DNA of 64,000 bases from contig OX463788.1 in assembly GCA_949825025.1 (NCBI GenBank), positions 31,427,715-31,491,714 on the forward strand, given 5' to 3'. The notes beneath the pieces were generated by a model. It made no database searches, was not told the DNA's origin, and saw only the letters and a program-made list of their open reading frames with translations. The stretch is from Siphlonurus alternatus. Lineage: Eukaryota; Arthropoda; Insecta; Ephemeroptera; Siphlonuridae. The translations under genes were made by a program, and so were the position numbers. Positions 15,644-29,912 of the stretch are shown here, piece after piece (the stretch's first letter is position 1; each line of letters begins with the position of its first letter).

Positions 15644-15799
15644 TGGGTGCGATTCACGAAGCAGTTAGCCAGGTTTCTAACCATGTTTAGCTTAACCGCA
15701 CGTTTAACTATACCTGTTTCACAAGTTAAACCACCTAGTTGAACGTGGTTAAGTTAAACGTGGTTAAAAACCTGGCTATCTGCTTCGTGAATTACACAC
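15644..15799. mobile_element. palindromic MITE, family A copy
   Basis: About 156 bp with ends TGGGTGCGATTCACGAAGC and GCTTCGTGAATTACACACA. Inside is AGCCAGGTTTCTAACCA and its complement, plus repeated GTTTAACTA boxes. It closely resembles 32927-33083 and 52140-52285. Confidence 0.85.
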
Positions 15800-17131
15800 A
15801 TTTATGTCTATGTAATATTAGCAGTTGCATCCTGCTAACTATCTTAAATTCATATGGTTCAAGGTATTTTTGCTATTATATATTTTTAGTGGCATGATTG
15901 TATTGAGCTCAATATTAAGTTACTCCTTGTTAGATTTTTGAAGGAAACGAAGGTGTAATGTGGGCAAAGGCAACGTCTTTACGCAAGCCATGAGGAGCAT
16001 ACCAGCATGCGATGTGTGTACCAGCAGTCTTTCCTAAAGTACGCAGGGCAGCTTACTGAATACTACGCACTTGGGGGACTTCATGACATGGACTGCACTG
16101 CAGCCCCAAGCTGTTTTAACATCTTTTCATTATACATTTTTCACAATTTTTTATAATTTAATTTTTAATTTAATCTATCATATTAGGCGTGTAAGATTTA
16201 AAATGTAATTAAATTAGGTAATAATTAAGATACGTGTATTATTTTAAGTTTATTTGTTTATTAGAACTAATAACTGAACTTGGGAAATGCATTAACTAAG
16301 TTTTGTCCTTACTTTTAAGTAAATAAATATATAATAGAAAATGAGCGTTCTGATCATGTAACTGCCTCATCGTCTGCTCACCCATGACTTTTGTGTTTGG
16401 CTACTGTTAAAACCGTAAAGTGGGTGAAAAAAAAAATCATGAGATGATAATATAATATATGCAGCATTTACATAGAAAATGGAAACAAAAATTACATCAT
16501 ACAGATATATACTATGGTATAGAACACATAATGAATTAAATATTTTTATCGAACCAAAAGATAATTAAGTTAATTAATTAATTCATGTGTGTATAATATT
16601 TCATTTTACAGTAAACAAAATTAATGTTCCAGGAGGCAGGTAGCCGAAGGAGAATAAACACATGCATGTTGTGGTAAAAAATTATACGCATTGCGTGTTT
16701 AATGTAACAATAATTACGATAAATGTGTCACGCATAAACATAATATTGATTTGCAATGGGGGTGAAAAAATACTGAAAGAAGCCATTACTGGAATGTTTT
16801 CTGCATCAGCATGATGATGATGATGTTGTTGTCTTAAAACAACACCAAAGAATCCTTACTTTCATTTCTTAATTGGAATTGAAGCAAAAAGATTATTTCT
16901 TTGCGCAGCGTATTGTTGTATACCATCATCGTCTAATTATTTTCTTCGAAATATCTCACCAGAAGTATATCTTACTTCTTTTTTCCAAGTATCTGAAAAC
17001 TTTGAAGAGAGTGGATAAGCAGTTTATGATATATTATGCGATTCAAGTTTTGTCGTGCTAATAAAATCCTTAGCGCTCGTCATACCATGAAAACTTTTCC
17101 CCTATAATACTGCAGGTTCAATGTATGAACA

Positions 17132-17268
17132 CAAAATTCACGAAGAGAGTTATCCAGGTTTCCCACTAACCACGATTATAGTGTCACTGAGTTAGGTTGG
17201 TGCTAACCACGGTTATTAAAAAAGCTGGTTACCTTTCTGGATATTTTTTTTTTATGAATCGCCCTCAA
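17132..17268. mobile_element. diverged family A-like MITE
   Basis: ATTCACGAAGAGAGTTATCC to CTTTCTGGATA and TATGAATCGCCC, with CTAACCACGATTA and CTAACCACGGTTA inside. It belongs to the same subfamily as 991-1122, 17632-17768 and 34506-34651. Confidence 0.6.
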
Positions 17269-17437
17269 TAGGTGTGTTCGTAAATGTATAATTATTTAAG
17301 AAATCTGATTAATCAATCTCATGTACAGATGAATCGATTGTGCATTTAGAGTAATGACTCGATCCACAGTTGCATACAACTATGTATCTAATACGGTCAT
17401 ACATAGGCAATATTATTCACCGAGACGCATATGGTAT

Positions 17438-17614
17438 ATACCAAAAGGGGTTTAAGAAGTGTCTATACACAGTACAGGCCTTATGGGTGATGTCATAAAA
17501 GACGTTTGGTGATAAGAAAAAACACATCGACTAAACCTTCACTCCACAAATTCAATACACATCGTTGCCGATACGATGTAAACAACAAGACACTTTTTAA
17601 AACCCCTTCGGTAC
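17438..17614. mobile_element. short MITE with 25-bp inverted ends
   Basis: The left end TATACCAAAAGGGGTTTAAG and AAGTGTCT match the complement of the right end AGACACTTTTTAAAACCCC TTCGGTAC. The element lies between two family A-like copies. No clear target duplication. Confidence 0.65.
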
Positions 17615-17631
17615 AATCGTAGTAGATATAT

Positions 17632-17768
17632 TAAGCGCTAATTACAAAGAAAATTATCCAGATTTCTCAATAACCACATTTAGTGACACTGAATTGGTCT
17701 GGAGCTAATCGCGTTTAGTGAGAAAGCTGGATAAATTTCTGAGTAACTCTTTCGTGAATCGACCGCAC
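17632..17768. mobile_element. diverged family A-like MITE
   Basis: TTATCCAGATTTCTC at the left, GAGAAAGCTGGATAAATTTC and CTTTCGTGAATCGACCGCA at the right. Same subfamily as the copy 500 bp to the left. Confidence 0.6.
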
Positions 17769-19027
17769 TATCTAATAACTTTAGTTTTCCTATGTGGAGC
17801 AATTGCATTTTTTACGTATGAAGAAAAATGTATTGTTATTACATTAATGCACACATTACAATGTCACATAATATCATGCTTTAAATTTGATTGTATTCAT
17901 AGACTTATTTGTAGCATTATTAGAAAAAAGCTTTGAAATAATATTAATATATTTATACTGACTGGTACTGTGGAAAAATTAAAGTTTGGAATAAGAATTA
18001 AAAAAAAAAAAAAATCTAATTAAAATTACTACAGCAAAAATATATAAAAGTGTTATAGCAATTAATGAAAAAGAAATGCTGTTTATAAGAAACGTTAACA
18101 AACAGCAATCTTTACTATGGTAAAAAAGTTCTGACTTGTTGGCTCACCGTCGTATATTTCTATCAACTTTCAGTCTGTAAAACTTATAATCCCATCTCTA
18201 AATGAATAAGCTACGCATGAATTAATTAGCAATACCTTTCTTAAAGTATTAAGTTGACCTAAAATTATATATTCTAAAAATATTTAATCTTTTTAAAGCT
18301 ATGCATCACAAATGATAAAAAAAAAGACACTTAAATATTGACTTAGCAGCCTACGTAGGAGCAATAGCTGAACAAACTACAACCTACGCTAGGGTTTTAT
18401 GTTAGTAAAGCTGTCTGTATGCTGTATTAAAAAACAACAAGACAATCAAATGTTAGGCTTGCTTGCCAACAAGAGTGACGTCAGTAGTAAATTCATGGCA
18501 TCTATTTTGCGGGGGCTCACCGGGTCACAGTAGACCGATCATCATCAACAACACCTAAATCATTCCGAGATGTCACAACATAATAATCAAGTAAAATTCA
18601 CGTGATGCAACATTGCTGTACAAAATCAAGAAGTGCACAGACAACCAACTTTTCAAGCGTTCTAAAACTGTAAAACGCTATGTTTCAAGTATACCTCAAG
18701 ACAATACGAAGTTTCACAGTTCATAGAGGCTTCATGAACTTTGTTTGAAATGGCTAGATTGGATGTTAATTTTTTCCTCTTCTAAAATAAAAAATTTAAT
18801 GTTTTTGTCTCTTCGAGCTGTATAATTCTAGCGTGGTTTAAAGTTTCAACTGTCCCGATCGAGATGTATCATACAGTACATAAAAATGTAAGTGCAGCTA
18901 ATTTAAAAATAACTGTATTTATGGCTAAAAATTTTCTTCGTATTTTATTCCATGTATATTTCAAAAATAATATAATACAGTATGATAATTTAATTTTATG
19001 CATTTGTATTACAAGTTAATGTATGGA

Positions 19028-19058
<31 letters not shown>

Positions 19059-21955
19059 TGTTGCAACAAAAATATATGCTACAATATTTTATTATGATGC
19101 AGCGAAGGACTGTAAAATATTATGTTACTGTTGTAATTAATTATTTGCTACAATAGTTGACGCTGTGCATGCAAAACAGGAATAAATCAAAAGGAGATAG
19201 TAATTAAGTAAGGCGACAGTTTAGCAATATGTGTGTATAGCATTAATTGCGTTGGTGTTCATTGGCCAGGTGTTGCTCGACCACGTTACAGGTTTTAAGC
19301 AATACCGGACATGCCTTTTTTATATTGAAAAATAAATAAACAATGCATACATATACATAAATAAGGGGATAAAACACTCGTCTCCACTTGGCTACAACAC
19401 CTTTCAACACAATTTAATTTGCGTTTCCTTTGTTCAGCACACATCATAATCCTTCCTTGAATATTCTGCTCCTGATTGACTGGAAGATCCGGTCAAGTTA
19501 CAAGGCTTGTTCGTAATTTGCACAAATATACACTCAGAAAATTGGATTGATCGTTTGTCCAAATTGCACGAGTTGAGAGTGTGTAAGCTATTGTCCAGGA
19601 TTTACGGACAGACTTGAACTTTACAATAAAATACACATATAAATTAACAATAATTTCAGAAGCAAGAATAAGATTAGCCTTAAAATGTTCATTGTACAAA
19701 TTTATGGTTCTCGATTCATAAATTGATTGTGCATTTACGAAGAATCATAACATATATTTTCACTAAGTGTTTTCACTCTCTCAATAGCCAGTATAATAGT
19801 ATCATATTCTAAAATAAAACTACAAACTTCATTATAGAATTTGACAAAAGTAGCTATAAAGCTCTCTTCACCTACTTCCAAGTAAATTTTAGTTCAACAT
19901 TTCATAAAAGAGAAAATTTTCATTTATTATTAATAATAATAATAATCACTATCATTTTAAAAATTTAAAGTTACAATTAAAAAATCGGAAGACAAAAATA
20001 ATCCGAGAGAACTAGTAAGTTGTACAACAATAATTCATGCTGCAATGAGAAGGGAATTTCAAATTAAGATTGTAAGTAACTACGGTATTTAAAAAAAGAA
20101 AAAGATCTTTCGGTATATAAAATATTATCACTTTGCATCCATTTTACTTCAATTATCTTTATTATTAAAATTCTAATTTTTTTCTCCATATAATATAATT
20201 GACAAGGTCTCAGCTAATAAAAAAAATTGAAAAGTCTTATAAAATGTATAATACAAAAATCTAAAAATATCCTAATTAATATTATTATAAAATTAAGTGC
20301 TTTTTGTTGAAATTTACCTATGGATTTTTTTAACTTGTGAATTAATTTTTAATTGATATCCCATGATACTCAAAAGATGGTTTGAAAAAAAAATAGTAGT
20401 TAATTGTCAATGCTTTTATATTCAAAATGGACATACAAATCTTGTGAGACTTTGCAAGCAATATTATTATGTACCTCTCTTATAATTGTTAACTATCTGC
20501 TCATCAATCTCTAAATTCACTAACGAAAAAAACAACAGCAATGCTCTTCAAGGTGTGAAAGATAAATAATAATATATTTAGTAACACCAATCAAAACTAG
20601 AGTTAACACATTATTTCTACAATAGATTTGAAATTTGAAGTGTTGAAGTTCCACTATCATAACTGCAGCGAAAAGTTGGTAAGTTCGTTGCTAAACAGCA
20701 CAAGGAAAAAAAGCATAACTACCCATTCAAGTAAGAATTATTTAGTGCGGTTACTATAATGATCAAGTAATTGAGGTTCGATTTGAAATAGATTTTTTGG
20801 AAGTAAAATATAATACTTGAAAAAAAAAGTGTATAAAATATCAGTTTTCAATGAATTCATAAAGCAAAAAGCATGTACGCGTGTAAAAAATATAAAAAAC
20901 GAAATATCGAGGATAGAAGGCCTAAAACATCGGTAAAAGTTAAAACTGCATGCATCAACAAAATTAAAAGGTGAGTTCATGTAGCTTCTAAGGTTTCGTA
21001 CATTTAACTTGTATACCCATGCAGGGCAATTTTTTTTACAGTATCGTGTAGAGCTAGAAGAAAAGTAGAAAACAAAAAAACAGCACGTAGGTGGGTCGAA
21101 ACTTGACCTATATTTTGTCTCAACACCTAGACTGGTTTATCTGCCATCTCATTAATCATCACCTCCTACTACCTTCCATCAAAATATCACGGAAATGTCT
21201 CTGCATCGCTGAAAGCTTGAGCTCTAATTGAAAGAAATTATTCGTTTGTGATATTATAATTGGCGTTATACTACAAGTTTCAAAGTTTTTTTTTATGTCA
21301 AAAGGATAAATTTCCTTTTATAGATCAAAAGAATACAAATAGGGAAAGAATAAAAATAAAACCAATTAAAATCTATAATATACTAACAACCAACAATAAG
21401 CTATGTTTCTACATCATATAAATTATTTACAATGCTTTGTATGGGGAGGGGAAGTGGATCTGAAATATAATTATGTCAATATATTGAGTTTATAAAATAG
21501 CATGCTTTAGTATTAATGAGTATGCTCAGAAACGACAATTGAGCTGCTCTCAATCTTCTAATCGTTACTTCTAGGTAAATTCAAAACGCCTTTTTTTATA
21601 TAAACATTTTATGCAAAAAATAAATAAACAAATAAAAATATACACCTCAATTTTCGTAGTTGACTTATTTTCAGATTTTCAATAGATAGATTTTTTTTTT
21701 TTTTTTTTTTGTGTATTTGAGGAATGTACTCCGATGAGTTTAAAGCACGCGGAGGAGATTAGATATAGGAGAGAAAAATTGGAAAGAGGATTGATTGCAT
21801 TTACGGCCTGTTTGCGTCCCAACATTCACTGAGGTAACCGTGGAAACCTCAGTCATGATGGACATGGGGGGATGGGGATTTTATCATTGGTCTCAACTTC
21901 ACAAAAAATATTTTCAAGTCAAAGGGCACCACATGAAATTGCATTGCAGGGGGTC

Positions 21956-22061
<106 letters not shown>

Positions 22062-25000
22062 TATGAATTTAATATATATTTAACTCTGGAAGGATGGAAC
22101 ATAAATTTTCCTTGAAAGGTCAACCATTCACGTACTTACCGCGCTCGTCTATGCTTGACTTACTTTGGTGATCTAACTAGAAGTAGTCAACGCACAGCAC
22201 CATAATATTTTTTTTAATATATATATATATATATATATATTTCAAAGCATCACATTGTCTTATAAATACTTTAATTATTATCGCAACTCTATTCTTACAA
22301 GTTAGTTTAATATTAATGTATGAACATATTAACAATAAATAAACAGAATTTTCAATGAAACCAAAATATAAAGTTATGCGCTCATGATATAAATTTCATC
22401 ATTTTTTTCCTTGAAATAAACATTTGTTTTGAGATTTCTTGATTATAACGCACTGGGACCAACTCTCCAGCTTTAAGCTTCACGAAGCTTTTTATCGTGA
22501 TAGGGTCGGTACAGCTCAAGAAGTCGGAAAGCGTCCATCGTGTGTGGATAGAAGGACCCGTCGCGACCTCCCATGCTATAGTGCCGGGAGCGCTCGGCCT
22601 ATACAAATGATCCTGCTTATTAATAATTGATTTTCTTCCAAGCACACAAGACATTTAAATGGTTGTTGATATTCCACTAAAACGACTTTTAGCAATCACT
22701 TGACTCTAGCAGTCAGCTCAAATGTTGAGTTTATTCATGCATGCTCTAGTTTTTTTTCATATATCTGCAGCATAATATGTTATTCGTATAATGCGAATAA
22801 TGTATAATATATTTATAATTTTATTCAGTAAACTGAATGCCATCAAGATCAAATTTAAATGAAATTTTAATTCTTTTTACCACGCACTAATCAAATCAAA
22901 ATTATGGTTACGAATCTTACGATAAACTAAAAAATATTACACTTTACTTTTTATTGATGCTGCAATGTGTAATTACTTTCAAAATTATTAACCTCGTATA
23001 ACTAACATGTCTGCACTTTACAACGTGAAGCAATTTATGGTTATTACCCGGTCTTAGCTAATTTACTTTAAGTTAAAATCGGTATACCGTAAAATACATA
23101 CATTAATTCAATTCCTTCTAGATTCTAACTATATATTTATATATATGTATAATATACTTACTATAGTTATATTGATACTATTAAAGTAAAGTAATTGTTG
23201 CGCGCGGTCCTCACTACTGCAATGGCGTCTATATATCCTCTAAGGTGGGCGGGACACATTTGCTATATTACCAACAAGAACTCGAGAGAAGAACGAACGA
23301 GCTAGGTACAGTACCAGGCGCTCGTAAAAGTCTACGGAGCATCACTTTCCTTATTCGCTCGCTGCTGTTTTATACTATAGACTTGTGTTCCCCTTTGCAT
23401 CCTATAGTGGGGCTGAAGGTAAATAGGCTCATCCTTATAGCCCCTGTTACTCGCATGCATATTGTGGATACATTTTGTGCTTTTTATGGGGATAAATAAA
23501 ATTATGGAGGTTACAATGCTCCTTGGTGAGCACCTGATACAATTTAATGGCTACGAAATTAATATAATATATATATTTAGCAGGTTATATTAAAACATTA
23601 TGCGCGTTTCGGAAATAATAATCATAATAAAATTATAAAAAAAATGTTTCATATTTAAATATTTTTCTATAAAAAAGCTATGCAAATGTTTATATTTAAT
23701 ATTTAAGACAGCATACATTAAAAATTATTTACAATGGGTATCAAATTTTCAATGGTACTTTTCTCTACCATTACTTTATTTTTTTCTATAATATTGACTT
23801 ACAATACAAACATACTTAATATAATAGGTATGCTCAAATAAAAGAATTAATAAGTTTGAAGTTATTTATGTACGTTATCTAGAAGATTTGAAATATTAAA
23901 TTGTAAATGTACAGAGAGAATGAAAATTGTTTCTGGAGACTCACATACTAACACATAATGTGAAAAAATAGTGTGATCGATGCACGACAGTGATCAACGA
24001 ACGAGAAGTAATGCTTAGAGGGCGAGATTTTTTATTGTACAGTATATGTTTATATAGCAAAAAAAAGATGTAATTATAACTATAATATATTATACTAGCT
24101 TGTATATATATTATATATAGAAATGCATATTAAAAAGAAGCCTTCTGTCTCCATGCCAAACTCATTTGATACAATATGGATACAGAAAAGACATTCTTGT
24201 AATAATTAAAACTGTTACATGAACATTGTTGACAAATTTAATAAACTTAAAATCAATAGTACCAAGATACTAACCCCAGTCAGCTCTCTTGAATATCGCT
24301 CCACAACAGGAAATTGCAATCGCTACAATTTTTTTTCCAGAAAAAAATAAAAATATTTATCATATAATGTAATCTATATAATATATTACAAACGTAAGTT
24401 AATTCATGTATATTTAATAAAGTTTTTTAAATTACATTTCTTAACTAAAAAAAGTAAAACAAAACTAAATGAACAGATATAAAAAGTTTAATACTAATCA
24501 AATTTTTGCTAGTTGCTGTTTGTTTATTTGTCGAATTGCCGATTTGTCATTGCGTGCACAATGACTGCAAGATTAATGTAGCTATATGCTCACCCACCTT
24601 CCTGGGGAGTGAAGGGGCGGGGGGGGGGGGGGAATTGCGGGATCCGCGGTGCCAACAACACTGCACAATATACCTTATGTAGTCCAAGCGTGCTGGTGAC
24701 CAAACTCATTTATTTAAGTAATGCATTATAAAACGGAATTAACACATTATCGATTTATTTTTATTCAAATGCATGAATACAATTATATTAGTTAATAAAA
24801 AATGGAAGAAATTATAATAACTTCATTAACATTTTAATATTTTTATACTTTATTTTACAAGATTATATTTATGACATGATGTCACTTTTTAAGAATATTT
24901 AACAAGAAAATAGCTTTTAACAGAAACATAAATATATTATATACTTACAGCTTTAATATTTGCCTAAAATGTTTAAAAATTAATTGAAATATATATTCTT

Positions 25001-26477
25001 AACTGCTTGATAATATGAACTATTACAATTAGTATGAAGAAAATACTTTCCTAACATAATAATTTTCGATCTGTATGCAATCAAAAAATAGGATGCTGAC
25101 TGGTACTGTACTAAAGGTCCACATCTGAGGTTCCTTTCATTTGCGCAGGGACGCAAGGGGATATTTCTTCCAGGTAGATTCTATCCCCCCCCCCCCCCCC
25201 GCCGATGACCCAGGGTACGAAAAAATACATGGGAAGTTTCGCCCACCACCTCATGGCAAAAACCCTTCCTTATTTATTACTATTATAATTATTTGTTTGT
25301 TTGGCTAAGCCACTGTTTAAATTTGCAAAATTTATTTTAACGTATGTATATCTAGTAGCAGAATTTGACGCATATCGAGGCCAGCTAGAAGTTCTAGAAC
25401 TAAAGCAGATCGTGATTTAAAATCAAGAACTTCTTTAAAGCGAACACAGCTCAGGATGTGTTACAAATTAATAACTTTCCTTGAATTTTTTAACATCTCT
25501 TACAAAACTGTTTGCAGTGAATCGTACAATGAAGAAAACATGATATCTCAAGCTTTAATTACAGCTGACATCAAAGGTATATATAGTTTCTAGGCAAGCT
25601 CTCGTCTGGTGTTCACACTTTCCTCCCTTCTTAATACATTGTAGCACATCAGATCATATCATTATAATGCATGAGCATGAGGTCAGTCAGCTGGAATGTT
25701 TAAATGTTTCAGCTCGTCATACTTCACTTAATTAGTCGACTGATCAACTTGACTTAGTTGGCCACCATTGCTGTAAATAATATTGCTTAGCAGTATTTTG
25801 TTGTATATAAAAAAAAAAAACGCATTTCATTTTTAGTATAGAATTTTTAATAATGTCCGTATGGCAACGAAAAAGTGCTAAACAAAATTATCAACAACTG
25901 CATTTTATAATTATTATATTTTATTTATTATGATTTTTTAAAACCCTCACTACAGTTATATCTTCATTAGCCTTATCTTCATTGATTTGCTAGTGCATTT
26001 AAAAGATTTATGATATTAGGGAAAATAAGAAGAATAAAATCCAACGTAAAATCAACTCTTTGACAATACCAACAGGGATAACGTTCTGATTATCCCGATG
26101 TGTACAATGCATGTGGAAAAAATTGTACTGCCTTAAGGAAGAGCAATTATAAAGTTAACATTCGTACTGTGAGTATTATGAGTGTAGCAAGTGTACTTCG
26201 GAGCACGCTGGCCACAAGGCGCCGCGGCATGTGTCTTGGTGATGTGGGGCGTGAGGCGCGGGCGGAGATTGCTTGCTGGCTGCCTGCCGTGATCCCTCAC
26301 TATGTGGCCCTCGTGCGACCGCCCGCCCGCTCGTCAGCGCCGCCAAACAAGTTTTTTTTAATTGTTTCTCTCAACTTTATGCACTTGAAGAACAGCTTAA
26401 GGAAAAAGCTCTAATTTAAGCTTACAATGTAAAAATATGTGTGATATATTTTTAAGTCATATGGTTAACACGGTCTT

Positions 26478-26674
26478 CAGGGGCGGATCCAGCCCGCGGC
26501 TCTGGAGGGGGGGGGGGGGGGCGGTGCCCTATCCCGCAATGTTAAAATTTGGGGTGGGAGGGGGGCGACGGGTGGGTGGTGGTAACACCTTCAATGTATT
26601 TTGGGTTTTGGGACCTTTGGGGGGGGGGGGGGCGATCGCCCCCATCGCCCCCCCCCCTCTTGGATCCGCGCCTG
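26478..26674. mobile_element. hAT-like MITE copy 1
   Basis: CAGGGGCGGATCCAG at the left and TTGGATCCGCGCCTG at the right, with poly-G and poly-C runs inside. Flanks ACGGTCTT (26470-26477) and ATGGTCTC (26675-26682) look like a decayed 8-bp target duplication. CAGGG ends and 8-bp duplications are typical of the hAT superfamily. Confidence 0.85.
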
Positions 26675-29600
26675 ATGGTCTCTTAAAATTGTACAAAAAG
26701 TTTGATAAAAAAAAACTGCAATACTAAATCTGCATGTCGAAAAATACATTTTTCGTTTTTATTAAAAGAATAATAATTTTTTGAGGAAAGAAAAATGCCA
26801 CAATTTATAAAATGTAATTTTGATTGTACACGCATGCATGTTGTACATTACAGATGTACTTAAAAAAATACTTTAAAGAGACACTACTTCTTACATTTTA
26901 AAATTAATGAGCCTGCCAATTAGGCATTTATGTGAAATTCTATTAAATTTCAATGAAATTTGATTAAAAATAAATCTCAAGTCTGCAATATTACTAGAAC
27001 ATTTCACACGTAGTTTACTATGTAATGTATACACACATACTATTTTCTTCTTCAAATATTCAACCATATATGAGGTGATAGCTGAGGAGAGAAGTTACAA
27101 AAAAATGAAATAACATTTTTGCATGATCTGAATAGAAGTATTGGGAAATCGTCTTAACACGTCACTGGTGGTAACGGATATTATTGAATTGAAAGTGAAA
27201 ATAAAGCTAAAAAAAAAAATATCGCTACCGCCTCAGTTACTATACTGGGAGCAAGGTTACAACAATGTCAACAAGTTCTGCTTTCAACAAAACAATTAGG
27301 GTGTAGATTTTGTTTATAAATTCTGAATTGATTTCTAATAATAATATCTGGCAATGCTACTATTGTTATATGTTTAAACTAAAAAACAAAGAGGGGAAGG
27401 GGAGGGGGGGGGGAGATTTCCACAAAGCTCTGTGCCACTAATTTAGCACACATTTTAGCACCTATTATTTTTCACACCATATTTTGTAATTTATTTCATT
27501 TAATTCTTTACATTAATGTAATTGTTCTATTTCAGCGTTATTTCTATTTATAAACAGCTTTGTGTATAACCCTCAAAATATCTGATAAGTATGTTGTCCA
27601 TGAGAACTGAATTACTCAATGCATAATATTTTATATAGTCTAAACTGAAGCAAATTTTTGTAAATTCTGTGCAGTAATCTATTGCGAATAATACTGCATG
27701 CATGGATTGCACGGTAGCATGTTAATAGCTTAACAAAAACGTAAATTTTTAACTGCATGCAGAGCGTTTCATTACTGATACAAGCTTTTATCTTTCTACT
27801 AAGCGAGATAAGCTTCACCACTGTTTAGTTAGCACAAAATTAGGAAATTGCCATGTTGTTATTGTTATTACACATTTTCGAGAGTGATGATGTCTGCAAT
27901 ATTAACAAAAAATCGAAGTTTTTTATTATTATTTTAATGATAAAGTTATATGAATGCTAAAAGCTGTCACTTGTTTTTGGACATTAAATATTGAAGTGCT
28001 TTAACAATCACATATGGTGAATAAACATTATCTAACCATTTCTGATAACGATATGTGTGTGTATGTATTTTATATTATATCTTAGTGTAAATAAATATGA
28101 TAATAGCGTAACTAGAGCATCACCATATAAAGACTATTATTAATGCAATTTTAAATGTGCAAAATAATATATTATTAATCGGTATGTTTTATCCAATAAC
28201 CTTTAATATGCGATTCCTGAAGTATACGACGGTTACTACTTACATGCAGCCACTACTGATAAATATATAGATATAATATTTTGCTCTAAGTATTGCTAGG
28301 CTCAATGAGTATAGAAAATAAATTTGTTGATTATAAAGAAAATGTGTAATATTTCTGTACTTTATAATTTCGTAAAATTTATATTTGAAATCGAATCTAA
28401 ATGTAAATTTGATTTAATGTAAAACAATTGCCTGTCAAGCAATGAGTCGTCACTGTGCGAAGTTACAATTAGTGAAAAATCTATCAAATTTCTACTAAGG
28501 TCAGTTTCACATCTTGTTTGAACAGTGATGGCTAATAATTACTTCTTTCGCCAACTTTTCAATATTGTAGAGTGTTTTACGTAAAATCTTTTTTTTTTTT
28601 TTTTTTTCCTATCCATATGTTTATTGACTTATTGTGTGGCTTGTGTGTGCCATATGGCAATATATTACTACAGCTGGTACGTAACGTACGTATTGCATAA
28701 ATAAATGCTATTCATTTCAGTGGGCTACTAAACTTTCAAGAATCGATCAATGTCGTTTATTTTAGTCTATTGATTGAAAGTATTGAAACATCCTTTTTTT
28801 AACGACGAATTCACAATATTGTAACTTTCATGTCTACTTACATACTGCATGTGTAAGACTAATATAAAAATATAAATTCTATTATAATAATATATTATTA
28901 TATATATATCGGTTAATGATAACTTTGGGAAAATAAACACATTGTATTTCTTGTGGCTTCTTTCATTACAGTCATACAAAATTAATTAATTGAGTGTAAA
29001 ATTAATTACAATAACATTATGTAAAATAACATTGTTTGAGAATCTTAAAGATAAAATCTGCAATGCGGTACTTGTCTTTAATAACTTGCCCACATTGAGC
29101 CAACCAAGCGCGTCATATGCTCGCTTGCGAGCATGCAGCTTTTTGTATTTTTTATTTTGTTTTATTGTCTGATTAAATAGCACAATCGAGCTAGGACAGA
29201 AGGAGGAGGAGGAACATTTAAATACTCCACAATCTTTACATATAGCAAAATATGAGAAACATTTTTTGTTATTGATTTGACAAAAATTATAAACTTATTT
29301 TTTTTTTTAATAAAACATAATAAATAATCGTTTTTAGTTGTAGCCTTATACCACATATAAATTATATAGGCCTAAATATAAATTTTAATGCGGATATTTT
29401 AAAATTAATATTATTTGGGTCTTGATTAAATGTAAATAAAAGTAGAAAAACCTGTTGACCTTCAATGAAATCACATTTTAATAACAAGTAAATATTATTG
29501 TCTTAGAAATAAAAGTTGTTTTCTTTTTTAGAGTGCTTGAAATTTTGGCGCTAAAAGCACTGCCCGGGTCAAATGGGTCAAATAAATTGTAAAATAATTC

Positions 29601-29847
29601 AAAACTGAGTGGATTTAGTGACTGACGCAATTAAACTCAAGTTGTGACTTTAATATTTTTTGGCATGCATTGAAATTTAATATAGAACATTAAAACATTT
29701 CTCCTCAAAACCTCAAAATTTTAAAATATTTAATTTGGTCAAGTTATTTATTTTTGAATAAGTTTCGTTTTCTACATTTGAGGAAATTTTTTATCTCAAA
29801 ACAACTGTTTTTAAATATGATGAAGAATAAATATTATTGATACTTAC

Positions 29848-29912
29848 TTCCCGAGCTCTTCCTTAAGTTCATAATTATCACTAAAACGGGTACAGGCTGC
29901 AGGAGCAGCCAT
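29848..29912 (-). CDS. CaMKII: CaM kinase II, first coding exon (partial gene)
   Basis: The exon reads ATG GCT GCT CCT GCA through CTC GGG AA and then a GTAAGTATC donor. The peptide starts MAAPAACTRFSDNYELKEEL. Arthropod CaMKII begins almost identically, and animal CaMKII genes have a phase-2 intron at this point, before the glycine loop GAFS. The start codon has G at -3 and +4. CaMKII is the multimeric Ser/Thr kinase that decodes calcium signals at synapses and muscle. The rest (glycine loop, catalytic core, regulatory helix, association domain) was not found between 29847 and base 1, so intron 1 probably exceeds 29.8 kb or exon 2 was missed. GFAT lies upstream on the same strand, about 11.3 kb away. 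Confidence 0.88.

Noticed and set aside
22382..22654. 90-codon minus ORF and its opposite-strand partner
   Set aside because: Checked for a CaMKII exon (glycine loop, AAKIINTKK, DFGLA); none found.
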